29,643 nucleotides of DNA from a virus. A program made the translations under genes and the position numbers. The notes under the pieces were generated by a model. That model had not been told where the DNA came from. It did not search any database and saw only the letters and a list, made by a program, of their open reading frames with translations. Below, piece after piece: positions 21,813 through 29,051 of the stretch; within the stretch, counting starts at the first letter, position 1; each line of letters opens with the position of its first letter. The stretch covers positions 1-29,643 of IMG/VR virus record IMGVR_UViG_3300005563_000082. One strand, written 5' to 3'.

Positions 21813-22012
21813 TGGTTGCGCCTCGCCTCGAAGGTGGCGACGCGCTCTCGCTCGTGCTCGGCGCACTCGGGCGTGCTGCACACGGTCATGCCGCCCGCGA
21901 CCGGGACGGGTTCGCCGGGTGTGCCGTCGGGCTTGTTGCACCACAGCCAGCCGCCGCAGACCGGGCAACCCTCGCCGAGGACGGCGAACTGATCGCACGC
22001 GATGACGTCCAT
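21809..22012 (-). CDS. 67-residue Cys-rich protein
   Basis: The protein starts MDVIACDQFAVLGEGCPVCG and has GCPVCGGWLWC and VCSTPECAEHE. The paired cysteines suggest one or two zinc sites. The start overlaps the previous stop by one base (TGATG). It belongs to a run of four tiny genes between RecT and DUF2303. Function unknown. Confidence 0.65.
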   Translation of the reverse strand: MDVIACDQFAVLGEGCPVCGGWLWCNKPDGTPGEPVPVAGGMTVCSTPECAEHERERVATFEARRNQ

Positions 22013-22152
22013 CAGCGGCACGCTCCCGGCAGCGGGCAGTTCGGGTTGGCGCACAGGGCGCAGAGGATGGCCGCCTGCTCGGTCGGCGGGACCTCGACGA
22101 CGGGCCGGTTGTCGAGCGGCGGCGGCATGATGAACTCGCTGTAGGAGGCCAT
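22012..22152 (-). CDS. 46-residue Cys-containing protein
   Basis: This short frame reads MASYSEFIMPPPLDNRPVVE and ends with CALCANPNCPLPGACR, four cysteines that resemble a treble-clef knuckle. It starts and ends in TGATG one-base overlaps with its neighbours, which supports translation. Nothing further can be said about its role. Confidence 0.6.
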   Translation of the reverse strand: MASYSEFIMPPPLDNRPVVEVPPTEQAAILCALCANPNCPLPGACR

Positions 22153-22349
22153 CAGTCGTCACCGTCCCCGGCGCCCATGACGCCAGCCCATTCCAGCTCC
22201 GTCGCCGAGCACTGCCGGATCTCGACCTTCTCGTCGTCCTCGCCGAGCTCGATCTGCTGCTCAAACTCGGCCATCGCGTCCCCGTACTCCAGGGGCTGTT
22301 GCGGACTGACCGGCGTGTCGCCGACCCAGACCAGCCAGTAGCGCGCCAT
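22152..22349 (-). CDS. 65-residue acidic protein, unknown
   Basis: The protein begins MARYWLVWVGDTPVSPQQPL and continues with the acidic EFEQQIELGEDDEKVEIRQC. It follows RecT with a one-base overlap (TGATG). The composition is strongly acidic, as in DNA mimic or inhibitor proteins, but this is only an impression; no family is recognised. Confidence 0.6.
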   Translation of the reverse strand: MARYWLVWVGDTPVSPQQPLEYGDAMAEFEQQIELGEDDEKVEIRQCSATELEWAGVMGAGDGDD

Positions 22350-23248
22350 CAGGCACCGGCTTCGGGCTCGGCGAGTTCGGCGTCGCAAAACGAGCAGCCC
22401 GGCGCCGGCGCGTCGTTGTGCGCCGAGACGTGCTCCTGGTACTCGGGGCTGTCCTCGATGACCTGGGCCGGCTGGCCGTCCTCGACGACCTGGCCCTCGA
22501 TCCACGTCGGCAGCGCCTCGTCGACCGGGGCCTCGTAGTCGGTGCGGACCGAGCCGTCCAACGTGGCCGCCTGGTTGAACGCGCGGAGCTCGGTGGACAT
22601 CGGCAGGAACTTCGCCAGCTGCCGCAACGCGGTCTTCTTGGCCATCGCGTTCCAGTCGGTCACCCACGGGCCGTTCTTGCTGGCCTTGCTGCGGGCCCGG
22701 ATCTCCTCGACGTCGTCGACCGACATCACCACGAACGCGCTGCCGCCGTTGAGGAACGTGGCGACCGCGTAGACGTCGGTGACCTTGCCCCGCTTTTTGC
22801 CCCGGGCCGGCTTGTGCTCCAGGAACGGGTTCAGCCCGTACGCGAAGTCGAACTCGTCGGCCTCGTACACCTCGTGCGCGTCGATGTGCTTCAGCTGCTG
22901 CGACTGCCACGCCAGCTTGATGAGTCCCTTGTAGCCGGGGATGAACGTCACCGTCCGGCCGTAGGGCACCAGGTACGCCTCACCGAGCGGGCCCGGCTCC
23001 AGACCGAGCTGCGCGGCGGTCATCAGCGCGCCGAGGAACGACTCCGACGTGCACGCCGCGAGCTGCTGGTTGCCGCCAACCAGGGTGATCGCGATGCGCG
23101 CGATCCGGTCGGGGTCCATGTGCTTGGGCAGCGCGCGGGCGATCTCCGGGCGCATCCTGTCGATCAGCTGGCGCAGGCTCGGCTTCCCGTCCTGCTGCGG
23201 CTTCTCGGCGGCGGCCTTGCTCACCCGCTGGGCGAGTCCACTGGCCAT
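22349..23248 (-). CDS. recT: RecT single-strand annealing protein
   Basis: This 299-residue protein starts MASGLAQRVSKAAAEKPQQD. RecT family landmarks are plain: RPEIARALPKHMDPDRIARI, ALMTAAQLGLEPGPLGEAYL, VPYGRTVTFIPGYKGLIKLA and WNAMAKKTALRQLAKFLPMS. It anneals complementary single strands made by a partner exonuclease. That partner is the YqaJ-type gene directly upstream. The ATG follows GGAGATC. The C-terminal 60 residues are acidic and end with CSFCDAELAEPEAGA, where a lone CxxC pair may bind metal with another chain. Confidence 0.93.
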   Translation of the reverse strand: MASGLAQRVSKAAAEKPQQDGKPSLRQLIDRMRPEIARALPKHMDPDRIARIAITLVGGNQQLAACTSESFLGALMTAAQLGLEPGPLGEAYLVPYGRTVTFIPGYKGLIKLAWQSQQLKHIDAHEVYEADEFDFAYGLNPFLEHKPARGKKRGKVTDVYAVATFLNGGSAFVVMSVDDVEEIRARSKASKNGPWVTDWNAMAKKTALRQLAKFLPMSTELRAFNQAATLDGSVRTDYEAPVDEALPTWIEGQVVEDGQPAQVIEDSPEYQEHVSAHNDAPAPGCSFCDAELAEPEAGA

Positions 23249-23250
23249 GG

Positions 23251-24258
23251 TCAGATCTCCTTCACGGGCTTGGGGTTCTTCGGGACGCGCAGCACGCGCG
23301 CCCGGTAGGCCGACCACAGCTCGGGCCGCTCCGCCTTGAGGCGAGCGACATCGAGCACGGGCGTCGGCGTCAGGTACTCGTCGACCAGCTCCGGGTGTTC
23401 GGCGGCGAACTTCGCCGACCGGAACGCCCCGTTCTGGTGGTAGGTGGCCTTCACGAGGCCCGTCACGGCGAGGCCGGTGGCCGGTCCGAACTCGGCGCGC
23501 AGCTGGTTGTCCAGCTCGGCGACCTCGTCCTCGACGGCCTTGAGCCGCTGCTTCGCGCGGTCCCGACGGCTGATCAGATCGTCCACCTCGACGCCGGCAG
23601 ACACCACCTGGTCGACGGCGAGGCCGTAGCGGGCCTTCAGCGCTTCGGTCGTCGAGTCGCTGCCGTCGATCGCCGGCGCCACATCGGCGATCACGTGGTC
23701 GAACCAGAAGGTGCGCTCGACGTCGGTCAACTCGGCGATCAGCTTCTCGTCGCGCTGCACGACCTGGTGAAGCGGCTTGCGGCCGTCGATCAGCACGACG
23801 CAGTGCGCGTGATCCTTGCCAGTGACCGCCATTCCGTGCTGCGACTGCAACTCGGCGTGGTCGGGGACCTGGCCGTCGAGCCACACCTCGGCGTCCTGGG
23901 TGCGCCAGCTGGTCGTCTTGGTTTCCAGCACCCCGCCGCAGTCGCACAGGCCGTCCGGGGTGAACTGCTGGAACGGCACCTCGCGGGAGCGGAGCAGCCC
24001 GGACCGGCGCGTCTTGACGCCGGTCGTGTCGGTGAACCAGTCGCGGATCACCGGCTCCAGCCGGCGGCCCCACTCCATCGCGTCGTTGTCGGGCTTCTCG
24101 ACGCTGCGGCCGGTCTTGTCCAGCCACAGCGAGTACTGGGACATGTAGGGGTTGAGGCCGACGACGGTCGACGCGTCAGAGCCGCCGAGGCCGGCCCGCC
24201 GGGCGGCGAGCCAGTCCTCGCGCGGCGCGGCCGCCGGCAGGATGAGTTGCGCGGTCAT
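23251..24258 (-). CDS. YqaJ/lambda-Exo-type exonuclease
   Basis: This 335-residue enzyme has the YqaJ-type nuclease order: GLGGSDASTVVGLNPY (residues 24-38), WGRRLEPVIRDW (63-74, Glu68), PDGLCDCGGVLETKTTS (101-117, Asp102, Glu112, Lys114) and ELQSQHGMAVTG (136-147, Gln138). It would digest one strand of double-stranded ends so RecT can anneal the other. The C-terminal third has a long coil (RDRAKQRLKAVEDEVAELDN) of the sort seen in YqaJ proteins of phages. The ATG at 24258 overlaps the previous stop by four bases. Confidence 0.9.
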   Translation of the reverse strand: MTAQLILPAAAPREDWLAARRAGLGGSDASTVVGLNPYMSQYSLWLDKTGRSVEKPDNDAMEWGRRLEPVIRDWFTDTTGVKTRRSGLLRSREVPFQQFTPDGLCDCGGVLETKTTSWRTQDAEVWLDGQVPDHAELQSQHGMAVTGKDHAHCVVLIDGRKPLHQVVQRDEKLIAELTDVERTFWFDHVIADVAPAIDGSDSTTEALKARYGLAVDQVVSAGVEVDDLISRRDRAKQRLKAVEDEVAELDNQLRAEFGPATGLAVTGLVKATYHQNGAFRSAKFAAEHPELVDEYLTPTPVLDVARLKAERPELWSAYRARVLRVPKNPKPVKEI

Positions 24259-24560
24259 AGCCACGCCTTCCGGTGTCGGCCCGGCGCGTGCCGCAGGGCG
24301 TAGGAGATGAGTCCGATCAGGACGGCGCACCACGACGCCCACAGCACCGCGACCGCGGCCTGCGGGCCGTAGGCGCCACGGGCGGCGATCGCGCCGAGCA
24401 GGCCGGCCGCCAGCAGCACGCCGACGATCAGCGCGCGGGCGGCGGCGGACAGCGCGCGGTCGAAGAACGGCGGCTGGTAGACGGCCGGGCGCTCGGGCTG
24501 CGCCTGGTCGTCGTCGGCGAGGTCCTCGTCGAGGAGTCCGGTGTAGACGTCGGCGGTCAC
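24255..24560 (-). CDS. Two-segment membrane protein
   Basis: This 101-residue protein begins MTADVYTGLLDEDLADDDQA (acidic, probably cytoplasmic) and has two hydrophobic segments: AARALIVGVLLAAGLLGAIA and VAVLWASWCAVLIGLISYAL, ending in basic HAPGRHRKAWL. It is coupled by four-base overlaps to the previous and next genes. It may be a superinfection or host-membrane protein, or simply an early protein of unknown role. No diagnostic motif. Confidence 0.65.
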   Translation of the reverse strand: MTADVYTGLLDEDLADDDQAQPERPAVYQPPFFDRALSAAARALIVGVLLAAGLLGAIAARGAYGPQAAVAVLWASWCAVLIGLISYALRHAPGRHRKAWL

Positions 24561-24712
24561 TTCTGCTCTCCGCTCGCCCAGTAGCCGGACATCTCGTCGG
24601 CCGAGGTCTTCTCGGCCTCGCTCGCCTTGTCCCAGTCGGACTCGGCGTTCTTCTTGACCTCGCGGGCGACCAGCTCGCGGAGCTCGGCGTCGGTGAGCTT
24701 CTTGCCGCCCAT
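24557..24712 (-). CDS. 51-residue helical protein, unknown
   Basis: The protein reads MGGKKLTDAELRELVAREVK and continues with KASEAEKTSADEMSGYWASG. Highly charged and helical, it may be a small DNA- or protein-binding factor. Its end overlaps the membrane protein start by four bases (GTGA), supporting translation. Confidence 0.6.
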   Translation of the reverse strand: MGGKKLTDAELRELVAREVKKNAESDWDKASEAEKTSADEMSGYWASGEQK

Positions 24713-24858
24713 CACGCCTCCTTCGGGAAGAACTCGTCGAGGATCTTCTGGACCTCGAGGTAGCGGTCGGTCTTGTCGGGGTCCTTGGACACCGGCACGT
24801 CCGGCTTGTTGTGCTTGCCGCTGCCGCTGGACGCGGGCGGTACGGTCGGTCTGGCCAT
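24712..24858 (-). CDS. 48-residue protein, unknown
   Basis: The protein starts MARPTVPPASSGSGKHNKPD and ends with the helical YLEVQKILDEFFPKEA. The ATG follows GGAG, and the stop overlaps the next start by one base (TGATG). The Pro/Ser/Lys-rich first half is probably disordered. Role unknown. Confidence 0.6.
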   Translation of the reverse strand: MARPTVPPASSGSGKHNKPDVPVSKDPDKTDRYLEVQKILDEFFPKEA

Positions 24859-24926
24859 GGAGGTCACATCTCCTGTGGTCTGCGGGTCGTCCGGTGGCTG
24901 CCGGGCGGCCCGCCCTGTTGAGGGGG

Positions 24927-25106
24927 TTAGGCGGCGCGCTTGCGCGGCGTGGCGCAAGGGCGGGGACGGAGCAGGATCGCGAGCCGCGCCTTGATCTCGG
25001 CCGACAGCGGTGGCGCGGCGGCGACCAGCTCCCGGATGCGGATCAGCGACGCGACCGAGATGCCGCGACGGGCGGCCTCGGCGGCGAGGGCATGCTCGGG
25101 CGTCAT
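24927..25106 (-). CDS. 59-residue basic helical protein
   Basis: The protein starts MTPEHALAAEAARRGISVAS and continues with LIRIRELVAAAPPLSAEIKA, then a strongly basic C-terminus (RPRPCATPRKRAA). This is a helical, Arg-rich protein that could bind nucleic acid. The ATG overlaps the Cro-like gene stop by four bases (ATGA), so it is the second gene of the early operon. No family recognised. Confidence 0.62.
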   Translation of the reverse strand: MTPEHALAAEAARRGISVASLIRIRELVAAAPPLSAEIKARLAILLRPRPCATPRKRAA

Positions 25107-25354
25107 GCCGACCTCGCGGGCTGCTCGTCGTCGAGCAGGTCGTCGACCTCGACGCCCATGGCATCGGCGATCGCCTTGAGCAGTGGCGCGGAGGGGATGC
25201 TCATGCCGGTCTCAATGCGCCGCAGGTGCTCAGTGGAGACCTTGTGGCCGATCTCCTCGCACCGCTTCGCCAGGGCCGGCCTCGTCATGCCCAGCCGCTC
25301 GCGCGTTCCGCGCGACTTCTCCCAGCTGAAGGGGAGGCTGAGGTGTGTGGCCAT
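25103..25354 (-). CDS. Cro-like XRE regulator, first gene of the early operon
   Basis: This 83-residue protein has an XRE helix-turn-helix: MTRPALAKRCEEIGHKVSTE, HLRRIETGMSIPSAPLLKAI and ADAMGVEVDDLLDD. It is divergent from the repressor-like gene at 25494, the usual Cro/CI layout. Its ATG at 25354 stands seven bases after a -10-like TAGTGT, so its transcript may be leaderless, which is common in actinobacteria. Operator half-sites overlap this promoter. Confidence 0.85.
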   Translation of the reverse strand: MATHLSLPFSWEKSRGTRERLGMTRPALAKRCEEIGHKVSTEHLRRIETGMSIPSAPLLKAIADAMGVEVDDLLDDEQPARSA

Positions 25355-25390
25355 GTGTGAACACTAGGCCCACTGGTTCACACATACCAA
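25355..25390 (-). promoter_or_regulatory. Leftward early promoter with overlapping operator
   Basis: On the minus strand, TTGGTA (25385-25390) and TAGTGT (25361-25366) are separated by 18 bases, with the ATG seven bases after the -10 box. The inverted pair GTGTGAAC (25355-25362) and GTTCACAC (25376-25383) straddles the -10 box, so a bound dimer would block transcription. Confidence 0.55.
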
Positions 25391-25473
25391 CACATGGCGG
25401 ATCTCTTTTTGGTCAACTTCACACAGCAACCCACGTGCTACCCTGCGCGTCGTAAATGTGCGAACATGTTCAC
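25355..25473. promoter_or_regulatory. Immunity-region operator array
   Basis: Half-sites of the form GTGTGAAC occur at 25355-25362 (forward), 25376-25383 (reverse), 25417-25424 (reverse, one mismatch), and as a close inverted pair GTGCGAAC/GTTCACTC at 25458-25475. They fill the 139-base gap between the divergent Cro-like and repressor-like genes. The region is also locally less GC-rich, with CTCTTTTTGG near 25403. Confidence 0.6.
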
Positions 25474-25493
25474 TCACGACACGGGGGCTAGTG

Positions 25494-25928
25494 GTGGACC
25501 CAGCACGCGAACGCCTGAACAAGGCCATGACCGAACGGATGCGCCAACTGCGGCTCAAATGGGCCGACGTCGCCCGTCGTGCTGATGGCATGTCGCAGCA
25601 GCACCTACTCAGGATCCGCAAGGGACAGGTCCCCATCACTCCAGAGGCGGCGGCGTCGATCGAACGAGCACTGGAGTGGGCGCCGGGCAGCGTCGTCGTG
25701 GTCTGTGGCGGCGGAGAGGCGACGGTCACGGCGGCGGCGGTGGCTCGCCCGCGCTGGCAGAGTTACAGGCTTACCGCCGAAGAGGCACTTGCCATGTTGC
25801 AAGTTGCACTGGGGGACTACGGGCCTGGCGGCTTCTGGCGCGAATTCGACTTCATCTTTGAACGCCGCGAGGACACGGACCGAACATCAACCGATTCGCG
25901 GAGTAATCAGGAAGGCCGGACAGCCTAA
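25494..25928 (+). CDS. Repressor-like XRE protein
   Basis: This 144-residue protein (start GTG 25494 six bases after GGGGG; another GTG directly precedes it) begins VDPARERLNKAMTERMRQLR. Its HTH is LKWADVARRADGMSQQHLLR followed by IRKGQVPITPEAAASIERAL. A C-terminal region (VARPRWQSYRLTAEEALAML) could mediate oligomerisation; there is no LexA/CI-type protease domain, so an SOS-driven self-cleavage mechanism is not supported. It lies divergent to the Cro-like gene and is the best candidate for the prophage repressor. Confidence 0.78.
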   Translation: MDPARERLNKAMTERMRQLRLKWADVARRADGMSQQHLLRIRKGQVPITPEAAASIERALEWAPGSVVVVCGGGEATVTAAAVARPRWQSYRLTAEEALAMLQVALGDYGPGGFWREFDFIFERREDTDRTSTDSRSNQEGRTA

Positions 25929-25955
25929 ACCTATACCCGTTCGGGTGTTTCCCGT

Positions 25956-26019
25956 GTCGTCCAGCTGGGTCTTTGATGGATCGCGGTCCTAACGGGAACG
26001 CACGCCGGGGCTGGACGAC
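25956..26019. repeat. 10-bp inverted repeat between repressor and membrane gene
   Basis: GTCGTCCAGC (25956-25965) and GCTGGACGAC (26010-26019) are exact complements 44 bases apart. They lie in the 113-base gap. They could form a long-loop structure or be two operator sites. A short ACCCG/CGGGT hairpin stands just before them. Confidence 0.35.
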
Positions 26020-26041
26020 GTGCCAGGCAGGAGGGAGCCAC

Positions 26042-26365
26042 ATGGAGCGGATCTGCACGATTGCACTTGTGGCGGCAGCAATTCTCACCGTTGGCGCAGC
26101 GTTGTTAGACGTGGCCGCAATCGCCGACCCGCGACAGAACGGGTTCGACACCGCCGCGATCATCACGTCCATGATATGCCCGTCCGTGTGGCTGTTCTGC
26201 GGCATCAGCTACCTGCAAGGCAGGCAGACGGGCGACATCGACGCGAGCATCAACAACACGAGAGCAAAAACCAGGACGGACGCCGTGATCGCACGGCGGC
26301 GGCTTGCGTTCGACCCGCCGACCCAGCCGTTGACGGCGCCGGTCAAGCTCCGTCGAGTGCAGTAG
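26042..26365 (+). CDS. Small membrane protein next to repressor
   Basis: This 107-residue protein starts MERICTIALVAAAILTVGAA. It has two membrane segments, residues about 4-26 and about 38-58 (TAAIITSMICPSVWLFCGIS), then a basic cytoplasmic tail. GGAGGG lies seven bases before the ATG at 26042. It follows the repressor in the lysogenic direction, so it is probably expressed in the prophage state. Superinfection exclusion is a reasonable but untested guess. Confidence 0.65.
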   Translation: MERICTIALVAAAILTVGAALLDVAAIADPRQNGFDTAAIITSMICPSVWLFCGISYLQGRQTGDIDASINNTRAKTRTDAVIARRRLAFDPPTQPLTAPVKLRRVQ

Positions 26366-26373
26366 TGGCTGTG

Positions 26374-26410
26374 CCCGTGGCGCCGTCGACCCCCAGGGCG
26401 GCGCCGCGGG
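26374..26410. terminator. Hairpin between convergent genes
   Basis: CCCGTGGCGCCG (26374-26385) pairs with CGGCGCCGCGGG (26399-26410) to make a 12-bp stem with one G-U pair. It lies exactly between the end of the rightward membrane gene and the end of the leftward integrase gene, where a bidirectional terminator is expected. Confidence 0.6.
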
Positions 26411-26415
26411 CAAGG

Positions 26416-27933
26416 TCACCGAAGCCAGTCGACGCGCACGGCATCCGGATCGAACGACGCGCCCCCAACGCGCCTACCTCGGGTAGTTCGCAGCACGGTG
26501 ATCTCCACCAACGAGCCGAGCACTGCGCGACGACGCCCGAGCTCGAGGCCGTCACTGCGGTCGGGCTTCGTGCCGAACCACAGTACGGAAACGTCCTCGA
26601 CGCCAACAACGCCGGCGAGCGGATCGACCCTGGCGGCGACCTCGATCTCGCGATCGATCTCGGCGAGACGGTCACGCATCCGGTCGTTGCGGCGCTGCCA
26701 CCGGGCCCGCGTGATCCGGCCGTCGTCGAGATCGTCGTCGAGATCATCGAGCCGCCGCCGCAACGACACGGCTTCCGCGCTGAGCTCCGCCGTGTCCACC
26801 GCGGCCTCGGGCGCCCGCAGCAGCTCGACGGCGTCAGGCCGCGACAGCCGCTCAACGATGAGGTGCTCGACGAAGGCATCCAGCGGCGCGGCGGCCCGCA
26901 CGACGTGCGGACCATCCTTCACGTCTCGCCGGTTGCGGGCACGGCAGCGATAGGCCGGCTTCTGCTCCCCGCCGCCGGCGGTGCTCACGCGGAGGTCGGG
27001 CAGCTCGCACACGCCACAGACGTACAATCCCGAGCCCAGCCAGCGCACACGGTTGCTGCTGGCTGTGCGCCTGTCGGCATCGGTCAGGACGGACACGAGC
27101 GCCCTCCACGTGTCTTCCGGCACGATCGGATCCCACACGGCGCTGCCGACGATCTCGCCGCGGTACACCGCGAGGCCGGCGTTGCGCGGCCGCAGCAGCA
27201 CGTCCTTGAACGAGATCGTCTTCCATTCCTTGCGCCCGAAGGTGGTGCGGAAGCCGCGTTCGTTGACGGCGCGCACGACGCTGCGCAGCGACGCGCCGGC
27301 GACGATCGCCTCGCTGGCGGCGAGGATCTCGGCGGCCTCGTCGGGTCGGATCGTCTCGCCGTCGGCCTCGAAGCCGAACGGCCGGGCGCCGCCTTGCCAT
27401 CGGCCTGCGCGGGCTGCTTGCAGCCGGGCGGCCCGGATCCGGTCGGCCTTGTGTTCGGACTCGAACCTGGCGACCGCGCCGAGCTGGCGCGCGATCATGC
27501 GGCCGGATGGCGTCGCCAGGTCGAGGTGACCGGCCTTGACGGTGTAGGTGACCACTCCGCGCGGGTCGCAGACCGCGATGTACTTCTCCAGCTCGACTGG
27601 GGAGCGGTGCAGGCGGTCGGTGTGCCACGCGGTGACGGCTTTGGCGTGTCCGGCGCTGAGGTCGGCGAGCATCTGCTGGTAGTCAGGCCGAGGCTTGCCC
27701 GAGTAAGCGCTCAGGTCGTTGTCCGCGTACACGCCGGCCAACGAGAAGCCGAGCCGCTCGAACAGGTCGCAGAGATCATCGAGTTGCCGCTCGACGCCGA
27801 GACCAGCGCCCTCTCGGTCCTGGGAGATCCGGACGTACATGACGGCGGCCGTGCCTTCGCGCTCGCCGAGCGCTTGCAGCCTCGCGACCAAACGGTCCGG
27901 AAGGTGGACGTCCGGCAAGCGCAGTTGTCCCAT
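26416..27933 (-). CDS. int: Large serine recombinase (integrase)
   Basis: This 505-residue protein has the resolvase catalytic domain with YVRISQDREGAGLGVERQ (nucleophile Ser37), DNDLSAYSGKPRPDYQQML and AWHTDRLHRSPVELEKYI. A recombinase domain follows (RPFGFEADGETIRPDEAAEI and later LRPRNAGLAVYRGEIVG), then a zinc ribbon near residues 300-340 (GLYVCGVCELPDLRV...YRCRARN) and a coiled coil (SLRRRLDDLDDDLDDGRITR). Such enzymes integrate at short att sites without supercoiling. It is the outermost phage gene on the right. The ATG lacks a ribosome site; TATGAC 11 bases upstream could be a -10 box. Confidence 0.93.
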   Translation of the reverse strand: MGQLRLPDVHLPDRLVARLQALGEREGTAAVMYVRISQDREGAGLGVERQLDDLCDLFERLGFSLAGVYADNDLSAYSGKPRPDYQQMLADLSAGHAKAVTAWHTDRLHRSPVELEKYIAVCDPRGVVTYTVKAGHLDLATPSGRMIARQLGAVARFESEHKADRIRAARLQAARAGRWQGGARPFGFEADGETIRPDEAAEILAASEAIVAGASLRSVVRAVNERGFRTTFGRKEWKTISFKDVLLRPRNAGLAVYRGEIVGSAVWDPIVPEDTWRALVSVLTDADRRTASSNRVRWLGSGLYVCGVCELPDLRVSTAGGGEQKPAYRCRARNRRDVKDGPHVVRAAAPLDAFVEHLIVERLSRPDAVELLRAPEAAVDTAELSAEAVSLRRRLDDLDDDLDDGRITRARWQRRNDRMRDRLAEIDREIEVAARVDPLAGVVGVEDVSVLWFGTKPDRSDGLELGRRRAVLGSLVEITVLRTTRGRRVGGASFDPDAVRVDWLR

Positions 27934-28017
27934 GGCGAAAGTGTGTCATACACTCGGGACCGTAGTCACGAGACCTAGATCAAAACATATCTAGGCAGCC
28001 ATCGAGGGGACCCGCCA
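27934..28017. other. Probable attachment-site and promoter region
   Basis: This 84-base gap between the divergent integrase and a membrane gene contains two inverted repeats: AGTGT-GTCAT-ACACT (27940-27954) and CCTAGAT-N8-ATCTAGG (27974-27995). It is AT-rich compared with its flanks. Serine integrase att sites often lie just beside the integrase gene, and functions to the right no longer look phage-like, so the right att site may be here. The exact core is not visible. Confidence 0.4.
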
Positions 28018-28238
28018 TGCCCGCGCACCCCATCCGCCGCGCCATAGGCGCTCTCACCGACGGCTTCCCGTGGCCGTCGACCATCATCGGCGTGCTCCTG
28101 GTCGCCATCGTCGGCCTCGCGCTCGCCGGCAGCGCCTGGTCGCCGAGCGCGCCCGCCGGGCCAGCGCCGGTCATCGCGATCACTCCGGACGACCCGGCCG
28201 CGGCCACGCCGGTGCCCGTTCAGGACCTCGAGCGCTGA
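28018..28238 (+). CDS. Small single-pass membrane protein
   Basis: This 73-residue protein starts MPAHPIRRAIGALTDGFPWP and has one membrane segment (IIGVLLVAIVGLALAGSAW) followed by a Pro/Ala-rich tail. GAGGGGA lies seven bases before the ATG. It is the first gene of a three-gene rightward cassette. It could be phage cargo or host; no family recognised. Confidence 0.65.
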
Positions 28239-28242
28239 GCCG

Positions 28243-28479
28243 ATGGACACCGTCATGGACATCCCGAACGCGCTCGTCCGGTTCATGCAGCTCGCCGTCG
28301 CCGCCGCCGCCACCTCCTGGTGGGGATGGGCGATCTGGCTGACCGTCATCGCGCTGGCCGTCATCGCGCTGCGCCGCGAGCTCGTCGAGGTTGTCGCCGG
28401 ACTCCGCGCCGTGCCGGACCAGCTGCGACGTGCAGGAAGTAACGCCGTGCGCACCATCCGCCGAAAGGGTCAACCGTGA
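28243..28479 (+). CDS. Small membrane protein, second in cassette
   Basis: This 78-residue protein starts MDTVMDIPNALVRFMQLAVA and has a hydrophobic core (WWGWAIWLTVIALAVIALRR) and a basic end. An ATG four codons on is possible. It ends in a four-base overlap with the lipoprotein gene, so the three genes form an operon. The function is unknown. Confidence 0.65.
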   Translation: MDTVMDIPNALVRFMQLAVAAAATSWWGWAIWLTVIALAVIALRRELVEVVAGLRAVPDQLRRAGSNAVRTIRRKGQP

Positions 28480-29021
28480 AAACTCTCGCGCTCATCGCCG
28501 TGCTCGGCGTCGTCGCGCTCGCCGCCTGCTCCACATCCAGCACGCCCGGACCGGCCGCCGCCGCCGGCACACCGACGGCCAGCTCCGCCACACCAGCCGC
28601 CGCCGCGGCCGACGGAACCGCCGACCACCCGCTCGCGTTCGGCGCCACCTGGGGCAACGACAGCCAGATCCGGATCACCCTCGGCGCGCCGGCCCCGTAC
28701 ACTCCGTCGCCCTCGGCGTTCATCCCCAGCGGCACGGCCGCCAGGGCCGTCGTCCTCGACGTCACGATCGTCGTCCCGACCGGCCTCGGCAAGGCATTCC
28801 CGGCGATGCTGCTCACCACCCAGGCGACTGTCGGCGCCGCGCAGGCCCAGAGCATCGAGGACGTCGGCAACGGCGTCGGCACGCCGACGGCCAGCGTGCT
28901 GCCCGGCAAGAGCCTCACGTGGAAGGTCGCGTTCGCCGTGCCGGCCGCGCCGAGTGATTTCACCGTGCAGGTGAGCACCGCGATCGGCGGCCAGCCCGTG
29001 TTCTTCACCGGCAAGGTCTGA
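28476..29021 (+). CDS. Secreted lipoprotein
   Basis: This 181-residue protein starts MKTLALIAVLGVVALAACST, a lipoprotein signal with lipobox LAAC (lipid-attached Cys18). A Ser/Thr/Ala/Pro-rich linker follows, then an extracellular beta domain (ITLGAPAPYTPSPSAFIPSG, RAVVLDVTIVVPTGLGKAFP, LPGKSLTWKVAFAVP). The pattern resembles DUF4352-like immunoglobulin-type domains. The GTG overlaps the previous stop by four bases and follows AAAGGG. It would sit on the outer face of the membrane. Confidence 0.8.
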   Translation: MKTLALIAVLGVVALAACSTSSTPGPAAAAGTPTASSATPAAAAADGTADHPLAFGATWGNDSQIRITLGAPAPYTPSPSAFIPSGTAARAVVLDVTIVVPTGLGKAFPAMLLTTQATVGAAQAQSIEDVGNGVGTPTASVLPGKSLTWKVAFAVPAAPSDFTVQVSTAIGGQPVFFTGKV

Positions 29022-29051
29022 CCGCGTAGCCTTCGCGCAGGTCGACCTACG

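Noticed and set aside
25956-26019. 10-bp inverted repeat as a terminator for the repressor gene
   Set aside because: The 44-base loop is too long for an intrinsic terminator; kept only as a low-confidence repeat.
26020-27978. Plus-strand open frame across the integrase
   Set aside because: It is antisense to a clear serine recombinase and crosses the convergent hairpin; no recognisable domain.
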